A stretch of DNA of 64,000 nucleotides from Catenulispora sp. MAP5-51 (lineage in GTDB: Bacteria > Actinomycetota > Actinomycetes > Streptomycetales > Catenulisporaceae): the NCBI RefSeq assembly GCF_041261205.1, contig NZ_JBGCCH010000024.1, positions 1 to 64,000 on the forward strand, given 5' to 3'. Of the stretch, positions 57,975-64,000 are shown piece by piece. A model generated the notes under the pieces. It had not been told where the DNA came from. It did no database searches and saw nothing but the letters and a program-made list of their open reading frames with translations. The position numbers were made by a program, and so were the translations under genes. Every line of letters begins with the position of its first letter. The stretch's first letter is position 1.

Positions 57975-58733
57975 ATGACCACGAAGGACTACGGCACCAT
58001 CGTCGCCGTCCTCATCCTGACCTTCATCACCTTGCGCCTGTTCGAACGCTTCATCCCGCACCACCGGCGCGAACCGCACAACGACGTCGCCGGCTTCATC
58101 TTCGCCACGGTGTCCGTGGTGTTCGCGGTGCCGCTGGCCTTCGTGGTCGTGGCCCTGTGGACGAACAACGACAACGCCCACCAGACCACCTTCAAGGAGG
58201 CCAACGAACTCGCCGGCATCTACTGGATCTCCCGCCAGATGCCGCTCCCGCTGGGCCCGCAGCTGGAGCACGAGACCCTGGACTACGCCCACACCGTCAT
58301 CGACGACGAATGGCCGCTGCTGGCCGAGCACCAGACCAGCCCGAAGGCCACGGACCTGGTCTACCAGATCCGCGCCAGCGTCTTCGCCTTCCATCCGGCC
58401 GACGTGTCCCAGCAGGTGCTCTACGACCACGTGCTGACGCATGTGGAGTCACTGGCCGAGGAACGAAGGGAGCGTCTGAACCAGACCGAGGAGTCCTTGC
58501 CGCCGTTGCTGTGGGCGATCCTGATCGGCAGTGCGCTGGTGACGATCGCCTTCACGTTCTTGTTCGGCCTGTCCAGTTCCTTCGCGCACACCGTGATGGT
58601 GATGACGCTGGCGGCGCTGGTGGTGGTGTCGCTGGTCGTCGTCAGGGAGATGAGTTATCCGTATTCGGGGACCATGAAGGTCGATCCGACGGCGTTCGAG
58701 GTGTTCCTGTCACGGTTGCCGGCACCACGCTGA
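57975..58733 (+). CDS. DUF4239-like membrane protein
   Basis: The 252-residue protein has two hydrophobic segments at the N-terminus (about 7-24 and 41-61), a 110-residue soluble middle with a QLEHETLDYAHTVIDDEWPL helix, and two more segments at the C-terminus (about 178-198 and 201-222). The pattern is that of DUF4239, a bestrophin-like family with possible channel or transport function. It follows the encapsulin-cargo pair on the same strand with a 121-bp gap and could be read with it. Role unknown. Confidence 0.75.
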   Translation: MTTKDYGTIVAVLILTFITLRLFERFIPHHRREPHNDVAGFIFATVSVVFAVPLAFVVVALWTNNDNAHQTTFKEANELAGIYWISRQMPLPLGPQLEHETLDYAHTVIDDEWPLLAEHQTSPKATDLVYQIRASVFAFHPADVSQQVLYDHVLTHVESLAEERRERLNQTEESLPPLLWAILIGSALVTIAFTFLFGLSSSFAHTVMVMTLAALVVVSLVVVREMSYPYSGTMKVDPTAFEVFLSRLPAPR

Positions 58734-58748
58734 GTCGGAAATAGAACG

Positions 58749-58777
58749 GGCGCGCCCCGGGAATCCCGGGGCGCGCC
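58749..58777. terminator. Perfect hairpin between convergent genes
   Basis: GGCGCGCCCCGGG, a 3-nt loop and CCCGGGGCGCGCC form a 13-bp stem. It lies between the DUF4239 gene and the permease gene and can end both transcripts. Confidence 0.8.
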
Positions 58778-58810
58778 ACATCACGTGCGAGTGTCACAAA
58801 CAGCGGATGC

Positions 58811-60358
58811 TCAGATCACGTCCAGGTCCGCGAACTGCTCGGCCTCGACCGCGCCGGCCGGCGGCGCGTAGGAGGCGCGACCGCGCGCCAGCCACCAGAT
58901 ACCGGACAGCGCCAGCGCGGCGACCAGCGCGATCGGCGCGTAGTTGAAGCTCAGCGCGTTGATCGGCGAGGCCTGCGGCAGGCAGAACAGCACGACCTCG
59001 ATCACCACCCACACCGAGGCGGTGTAGCCGATCAGCGGGCCCCACTTACCCAGGTTCCAGGCGCCCTTCTTGAAGTTCTTGCCCTGGCGGGCCCGCAGGA
59101 AGCCGGGGATGACGTAGGCCGGGGCCAGACCGATCGAGGCGATGGCGGTGACCGCGCCGTAGGCCTGGATGGTCCACAGCGAGGGCAGGGTCAGCAGGAA
59201 GGCCACGACGACGACCAGCCACATGGCGTTGGTCGGGACCGCCGCGCGGTTGACCTTGCGCCAGGTCGGGGAGCCCGGAAGCGCGCCGTCCCGGGAGAAG
59301 GCGAAGACCATGCGGGCCGCCGAGCCGATGGCGGCCAGGCCGCAGCACAGCTGGGCGACGATGATGACCAGGGTCAGGACCTCGGCCCAGTGCTGGCCCA
59401 GGGCGTCGAGCATGATGATCGAGGGGGCCGTCACCGCGCCGCCGTAGCCGGAGCCCGCGGACTCGGTGGCGTAGTTGTTGGCGCCGCCCTGGATGGAGAA
59501 CAGGAAGGCGACGATCAGGACCAGGCCGGCGATGCCGGAGACCCAGATGGACCGCACGATGCCCTTGGGGGCCAGCGTGGATGCCTGGGAGGTCTCCTCG
59601 GACATGTGGGCCGAGGCGTCGTAGCCGGTCAGGGTGTAGCCGGTGAGCAGCAGGCCGATGGCGCTGACGTAGATCGCGCTCTTGAAGCCGGTGGCGTTGG
59701 CGTAGTGCGTGAAGACGAAGCTGGCGCTCTGGTGGTGGGCCGGGACGATGAACAGCACCGCCACGATGAACGCCACGCCGATCAGGTGCCACCAGACGCT
59801 GACCCGGTTGAACAGGTCCAGCACCCGCACGCCGAAGGTGTTCAGCACGCCGTGCAGCAGCAGCACGCCGGCGAAGATGGCTATCAGCCCGTACTTGTCC
59901 GGGGTCCAGCCGAAGGCCATGCCGGTGAAGGCGCCGATGAACTCCGCGGCGCCGTAGTCGATGCCGGCGATGACGCCGAACAGGCCCAGCATGTTCAGCC
60001 AGCCGGTGATCCAGCCCCAGCCCTTGCCGCCGAGGCGGTGGGCCATGAAGAACAGCGCGCCGGAGGTCGGGTAGACGCTGGTGACCTCGGCCAGGCTCAG
60101 CCCGATGAGCAGGACCGCGATGGTGACGCCGATCCAGCCCCAGACCATGACGGCCGGGCCGCCGGTGGCCATGCCGAAGCCGAACAGCGTCATACAGCCG
60201 GACAGGATGGAGATGATGGAGAAACTGATCGCGAAGTTGCCGAAGCCGGACATCTTGCGGGACAACACCGGCTCGTAGCCGATCGCGCGCAGTTGCGCGG
60301 CGTCGGCGGAGTCGGTGTCACTCCACGCTGGGTTATCTGAGTTTTGAGTCATCGACAT
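58811..60358 (-). CDS. APC-superfamily amino acid permease (GABA permease-like)
   Basis: The 515-residue protein has about 12 transmembrane helices and the APC helix 1 signature FGNFAISFSIISILSGCMTL, then GWIGVTIAVLLIGLSLAEVT. The long loop after helix 7 (GYDASAHMSEETSQASTLAP) matches the amino acid choline transporter / GABA permease branch. It imports an amino acid or amine with protons. ATG 60358 is used; ATG 60352 is equally possible. It could supply the hydroxyproline pathway, but nothing in the sequence shows that. Confidence 0.88.
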   Translation of the reverse strand: MSMTQNSDNPAWSDTDSADAAQLRAIGYEPVLSRKMSGFGNFAISFSIISILSGCMTLFGFGMATGGPAVMVWGWIGVTIAVLLIGLSLAEVTSVYPTSGALFFMAHRLGGKGWGWITGWLNMLGLFGVIAGIDYGAAEFIGAFTGMAFGWTPDKYGLIAIFAGVLLLHGVLNTFGVRVLDLFNRVSVWWHLIGVAFIVAVLFIVPAHHQSASFVFTHYANATGFKSAIYVSAIGLLLTGYTLTGYDASAHMSEETSQASTLAPKGIVRSIWVSGIAGLVLIVAFLFSIQGGANNYATESAGSGYGGAVTAPSIIMLDALGQHWAEVLTLVIIVAQLCCGLAAIGSAARMVFAFSRDGALPGSPTWRKVNRAAVPTNAMWLVVVVAFLLTLPSLWTIQAYGAVTAIASIGLAPAYVIPGFLRARQGKNFKKGAWNLGKWGPLIGYTASVWVVIEVVLFCLPQASPINALSFNYAPIALVAALALSGIWWLARGRASYAPPAGAVEAEQFADLDVI

Positions 60359-60518
60359 GGTCTCGTTCCGTTTTCGCTTCGAGGCCCAACTAGGGGGGAA
60401 GGGTTGTGCGTTTGGCGATGGTGCGAAACAGCTCACTGCGATGGTGCGTTTTCCCCGAATCGGGCCCGATGTGGTGTGGAATCCGAGCCCTGAGTCACTG
60501 CGATTCGGCCGCGCGCCG

Positions 60519-61517
60519 CTATGGTCCGGCGCGCGCCCGTCCGGACGGGTCGGTGCGCCGTGCCGCTGCCGACAGCGCGGTGGACCGCGCCCGTACGAAC
60601 TCCTCCGCGGCGTCCCCCACCGCCGAAACCACGGCCCACGGCCGGTTCGAGCCGTAGGGCCCCAGGGCCCCGAACACGTCCGCGGCCAGATCCGAGCGGC
60701 CGCCGACGACCAGGGCGTGGGCCAGGTGCGACAGGTCCACCACCAGCCAGTCGTCTTTGCCGGTGCTGGTGAACCAGTTCCAGCCCCGGGCCATCTCGGT
60801 TTTCGTGGCGTCCGTGGTCCACAGCAGGTGGGCCAGGCCGTCGCCTTGGGCTTTGCGGTATTCGTAGGCCACGACCAGCGCGTACAGCGGCAGCAGCTGC
60901 AGCGGGGACAGGCTGCTCAAGCCCACGCCGGTGACGATGCTGGCCGCGAACAGCTGCGCGCCGGCCGGGCTTGGACCCGGGCCCGTGCCCACGGCGCCGA
61001 GCATCCGGTGGCAGCCCTCCCGGTTGGCCGGATCCACCCGCCACAGGTCGCGGAAGGCGTGCCAGGGCCCTGGTACCGGGCAGGAGGCCGGGCCCTCGAC
61101 GCGTTCGCCGAATCCGGCGGCCAGGGCCAGCCGACCCAGGTAGGGCGCTGGGTCGGCGGGGTCGATGGCGGCGGCCTCGGCACACAGCTCCGCGGCCCGC
61201 CGGCCCAGGTTCTGCGCCTGGTCCAGGCCCTTGGCGGCGGCCTTGCAGGCCCGCTCGACCGCCACCCGCGCTGCCATCACGACGGCGTCGGGGTCGCGCG
61301 GGCGCTCGGCGACCCACTGGTCGACGGCGTTGGAGCCGGCGGCGACCTGGGCCAGCAGCGAGATGCGGGTGCCGCGCAGGCGGCGGTCGCGCGTGGAGTC
61401 GGCCAGCAGCTCGGCCATCGAGAACCAGTGGCCGGTGCGGACCTCACCGAGGATCCGCGCCAGCGGCTCGTCGAATCCGGCCGGGTGCATAACGGGCTTG
61501 AAGTCTTGGGGGCTCAT
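60519..61517 (-). CDS. Uncharacterised helical-repeat protein
   Basis: The 332-residue protein is Ala-rich and helical, with TPR-like stretches (DPDAVVMAARVAVERACKAA, then AIDPADPAPYLGRLALAAGF and DLWRVDPANREGCHRMLGAV). Proteins of this sort occur in streptomycetes but I do not know a function. No signal peptide or membrane segment is seen. ATG 61517 is the only sensible start. It is transcribed toward the permease and away from idi's 3' end. Confidence 0.65.
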   Translation of the reverse strand: MSPQDFKPVMHPAGFDEPLARILGEVRTGHWFSMAELLADSTRDRRLRGTRISLLAQVAAGSNAVDQWVAERPRDPDAVVMAARVAVERACKAAAKGLDQAQNLGRRAAELCAEAAAIDPADPAPYLGRLALAAGFGERVEGPASCPVPGPWHAFRDLWRVDPANREGCHRMLGAVGTGPGPSPAGAQLFAASIVTGVGLSSLSPLQLLPLYALVVAYEYRKAQGDGLAHLLWTTDATKTEMARGWNWFTSTGKDDWLVVDLSHLAHALVVGGRSDLAADVFGALGPYGSNRPWAVVSAVGDAAEEFVRARSTALSAAARRTDPSGRARAGP

Positions 61518-61592
61518 ATGACTCAGGCGGCTGCCGGCGGGGGGTCCGGCAGCTGGGCATGGTCAAGCAATTCCCAAGACCGTGTAAAGGGA

Positions 61593-61617
61593 TCGGGCAC
61601 CGCGCAATGATGCCCGA
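61593..61617. terminator. Short hairpin downstream of idi
   Basis: TCGGGCA (61593-61599) pairs with TGCCCGA (61611-61617), 55 bp past the idi stop on the minus strand. The stem is short, so this is tentative. Confidence 0.35.
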
Positions 61618-61671
61618 CTTCACAGGTGTCGAACAAGCCCCTGTGTGATCACATGATCACCCCCAAGATCA

Positions 61672-62250
61672 TTACATCCGGGGATCCATATCCTGGGCAG
61701 CCAACTGCTCGACTTGCAGGCGGCACCAGGGCGACACCTCGAAGGAACCGGAAAGTACGTCGCGGCTGAAATCAGCCCACGGAATCCACCGGTATTCGCC
61801 CACTTCGTCGGGATCGGGTGACGGCGTAATTCCGCTGGGGAGGCTCGCCCGGAACACCGGGCAGACTTCGTTCTCCACGATGCCGTTCGGCATTACCGCC
61901 CGGTAACGAAAGTCCGGCAGGAGCGGATGGACGGCGGGAATGTTCAGCCCGAGTTCACTGGAGAGCCGCCGCCGCACGGCGTCCTCGATCGACTCCCCCG
62001 GCCCCGGGTGCCCGCAGGCGGAGTTCGTCCACACACCGGGCCAGGTCCGCTTGGAATCGGCGCGCCGGGTGAGGAGCAGACGCTGCTGGTCGTCGAAGAC
62101 GTAGCAGGAGAAGGCCAGGTGCAGCGGGGTGTTCTCGGTGTGCACGGTCGCCTTCGGCGCGGTGCCGATGGGGCTGCCGTCCTCGGACAGCAGGACTACT
62201 TCTTCGACTTCCACATTGGTTTCCACATCGTCAGAGCATGCCGTGAGCAT
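61672..62250 (-). CDS. idi: Isopentenyl diphosphate delta-isomerase, type I
   Basis: The 192-residue Nudix-fold protein has the catalytic Cys79 in WTNSACGHPGPGE, metal ligands in VHTENTPLHLAFS (His37, His44) and His81, and the catalytic Glu pair in PNGIVENEVCPVF (Glu126, Glu128). It interconverts IPP and DMAPP, the starting units for prenyl diphosphate synthases. It is close to, though not in the operon of, the encapsulin-linked polyprenyl synthase. The first 15 residues are variable and may belong to the leader. Confidence 0.9.
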   Translation of the reverse strand: MLTACSDDVETNVEVEEVVLLSEDGSPIGTAPKATVHTENTPLHLAFSCYVFDDQQRLLLTRRADSKRTWPGVWTNSACGHPGPGESIEDAVRRRLSSELGLNIPAVHPLLPDFRYRAVMPNGIVENEVCPVFRASLPSGITPSPDPDEVGEYRWIPWADFSRDVLSGSFEVSPWCRLQVEQLAAQDMDPRM

Positions 62251-62274
62251 GGTCGTTCTGTCACCGCTTGTGCA

Positions 62275-64000
62275 CTATTTGGCGTCGCCGTAGCACTCCA
62301 CGGAGTGAACACTCATAGGAAATCTAACCGGTGAAGGGCCGAACACCAGCCGCCCGGCGCCGGTGGCGCACTGGACGATCATCTCAGCCACCGCCTCGGC
62401 GTGCTCGCGGGGTGCGTGCACCAGCACCTCGTCGTGCTGGAAGAACACCAGCTGCGGACCGTCCAGGGCGCGCAGCCGCTGCCGCAGCAGGGCCAGCAGC
62501 ACCTCGGCCCATTCGGCGGCGGTGGCCTGGATGACGAAGTTGCGGGTGAACCGGCCGCGGGCCCGGGCGACCTGGCCGGAGCGGCGGTTGCTGTCGTCGT
62601 CGGCCTCGGCCTCGGCGTCCCCGGCGATCGCGCTCTGCCAGCGCTGCGAGGGCGGCGGGCAGGTGCGGCCGAGCTGGGAGCGGACCAGGCGGCCGCGCTC
62701 GCCCTCGCGGGCCGCGTCGTCCAGCAGCGCGGTGGCCTTCGGGAAACGCCGGCGCATCAGGGCCAGGGGCGCCGCGGCCCCTCCCCCGGTCTGGCCGTAC
62801 ATGGCCCCCAGCAGCCCGAGTTTGGCCTGGTCCCGGGAGCCCTCGAAGACGCCGGCGAGCGCGGCGTACATGTCATCGCTCTGCGTGGCCTCGGCCATCC
62901 CCGCGTCCTTCGCCATCGCGGCCAGGATGCGCGGCTCCAGCTGCGCGGCGTCGGCGGAGACGAACACCCAGCCGGGGTCGGCGATGACCGCTTTGCGCAG
63001 CCGCCGCGCGATCTGCAGCGCGCCGCCGCCGCGGGCCGCCCAGCGTCCGGTGACGACCCCGCCGACGCTGTACTCGGGCCGGAAGCGGCCCTCCACGACC
63101 CAGGTGTCGCGCCAGGCCCAGCCGTTGAACGAGTACAGCCGCGAGAGCTCCTTGTACTTCAGCAGCAACGGGATCGCCGGGTGGTCGATCTCCTTGAGCT
63201 CCCAGCGGCGCAGCGAGGGCAGGCGCACTCCGGCGTCGGCGAAGGCCTTGGTCACCTGCGGCGCGGAGTCCGGGTTCAGCGCGCGGATCCCCAGCGCCGC
63301 CGCGAGTCGGGCCGCCGCGGCGACCATCTCCCGGGGCGGCGAGCCGTCCAGGGGGCGCGGGCCCAGCACCTCCTCCAGGATCGAGCTGTGCACGTCGGCG
63401 CGCCAGGGCAGGCCGGCGTGCGCCATCTCGGCGGCGGCCAGCGAGGCCGCGGACTCGGCGGCCACGAGCAGCCGGAACGCGCCGGGGTTGGCGGTGGCGG
63501 CGATGCGGCGCAGCTGGTCGGCGTAGACCTCGCGCACCGCGCGCAGCGGATCGACGTCCTTGGCCAGGCCGGAGCGGTCGGGTTCGAACAGCGCCGGCTG
63601 GGTGGCCGGGCTGTCGGCCGGGGCGGCCATGGTGCCCTCGGCACGGTCCTCGGGGACCGGCAGGCCGTGCAGCCGGGCCCAGGCCGCGCCCAGGGAGCGC
63701 GGCTCGCCGCAGCGGCCCTCGTAGGCCAGCAGCAGAGCCTCGGTGAGGGCGAGGTCGTGGCAGCGGTCGACGCCGATGCCGCGGCGCAGCAGGGCCGGGG
63801 CGATGTCGGCGGTGGCCGGCCAGACCCAGCGCGGACGGCTGGGATCCTCAGACCCGGCGCTGCCGGTTTCCAGCGCGCCCACCTCGGCTTCCAGGTCCGC
63901 GACGGCGCGCGCCGCACCGCCGGCGCCGCCGTCCTCGGTGATCGCTTGAACGAAGCCTCGATCCCTGAAACCCTCGGGGTCGTAGGTCGCCGCGATCTGC
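62275..64000 (-). CDS. Family A DNA polymerase (PolA-like, 3'-5' exonuclease domain), 5' end beyond window
   Basis: The visible 575 residues include polymerase A motifs: motif A VFVSADAAQLEPRILAAMAK, motif B region RDQAKLGLLGAMYGQTGGGA, and motif C VFFQHDEVLVHAPR with its Asp. The N-terminal visible part resembles a degenerate 3'-5' exonuclease domain. This short actinobacterial form, without a 5' nuclease, is a bifunctional exonuclease/polymerase thought to act in repair. The frame stays open to base 64000 with no stop or obvious start (GTG 63882 is internal), so the gene is cut by the window edge. It ends 24 bp before idi. Confidence 0.9.
   Translation of the reverse strand, partial: QIAATYDPEGFRDRGFVQAITEDGGAGGAARAVADLEAEVGALETGSAGSEDPSRPRWVWPATADIAPALLRRGIGVDRCHDLALTEALLLAYEGRCGEPRSLGAAWARLHGLPVPEDRAEGTMAAPADSPATQPALFEPDRSGLAKDVDPLRAVREVYADQLRRIAATANPGAFRLLVAAESAASLAAAEMAHAGLPWRADVHSSILEEVLGPRPLDGSPPREMVAAAARLAAALGIRALNPDSAPQVTKAFADAGVRLPSLRRWELKEIDHPAIPLLLKYKELSRLYSFNGWAWRDTWVVEGRFRPEYSVGGVVTGRWAARGGGALQIARRLRKAVIADPGWVFVSADAAQLEPRILAAMAKDAGMAEATQSDDMYAALAGVFEGSRDQAKLGLLGAMYGQTGGGAAAPLALMRRRFPKATALLDDAAREGERGRLVRSQLGRTCPPPSQRWQSAIAGDAEAEADDDSNRRSGQVARARGRFTRNFVIQATAAEWAEVLLALLRQRLRALDGPQLVFFQHDEVLVHAPREHAEAVAEMIVQCATGAGRLVFGPSPVRFPMSVHSVECYGDAK

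Overview
This window comes from a very GC-rich actinomycete chromosome. Nearly all third codon positions are G or C, GTG starts are common, and stop-to-start overlaps are frequent. Several gene sets are typical of Streptomyces/Catenulispora-like actinobacteria: the RNase H-phosphatase / zinc-ribbon / Nif3 block, a family 2B encapsulin, SigE-type sigma factors and an AICE-like element. A member of the Catenulisporales is a reasonable guess, but the sequence alone does not prove it.

Bases 1-6786 look like the integrase end of an actinomycete integrative element. It carries a TPR-type XRE regulator whose HTH-coding start is disrupted, a DUF2637/Spd-like membrane protein, small orphan genes, an excisionase-like HTH protein and a tyrosine recombinase. 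The integrase ends 83 bp from the 3' end of the RNase P RNA gene rnpB (6787-7190, minus strand), which is the likely attachment site. From 7279 to 11923 lies a scarred zone. A VOC-family gene is split in two, and the halves are 4.25 kb apart and flanked by the same 9-bp sequence. The inserted DNA holds an L,D-transpeptidase lipoprotein gene, a dead IS701-like element with clear 18-bp inverted repeats, a two-repeat type I-E CRISPR relic and a second VOC gene.

Bases 12-41 kb are ordinary chromosome. In order they hold a PCD-VOC fusion, an RNB ribonuclease, a PadR regulator, YaaA, a lipoprotein, the RNase H/phosphatase - zinc ribbon - Nif3 operon, a quinone-type oxidoreductase, an isochorismatase-like protein and a zinc-ribbon protein. 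A CoA-thioester/alcohol block follows (SDR, zinc alcohol dehydrogenase, MaoC, thioesterase), then a WD40 protein, a CDF metal transporter and a FadD-like ligase. After these come a LysR-SDR pair, a MarR-MFS pair and a five-gene sugar-phosphate operon (SIS isomerase/deaminase, ROK kinase, PfkB kinase, class II aldolase, DeoR regulator) that resembles amino-sugar/tagatose catabolism.

Bases 41-48 kb contain a GT39/PMT-like membrane glycosyltransferase, an aspartyl-tRNA synthetase of the short archaeal type behind a T-box leader with a GAC (Asp) specifier, a SigE-family sigma factor with a putative membrane partner, and an Xaa-Pro aminopeptidase. Bases 48.6-55 kb form a tight hydroxyproline-catabolic operon (three-subunit D-hydroxyproline dehydrogenase, DapA-like deaminase, 2-epimerase, GntR regulator).

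Divergent from that operon is the most striking locus. A family 2B encapsulin shell gene (55153-56604) overlaps by 8 bp a polyprenyl diphosphate synthase gene (56597-57853) whose product has a long Gly/Ala/Thr-rich disordered N-terminus, as expected of an encapsulated terpene-precursor enzyme. Isopentenyl diphosphate isomerase (idi) lies about 4 kb further on. The window ends inside a family A DNA polymerase gene that runs off the right edge.
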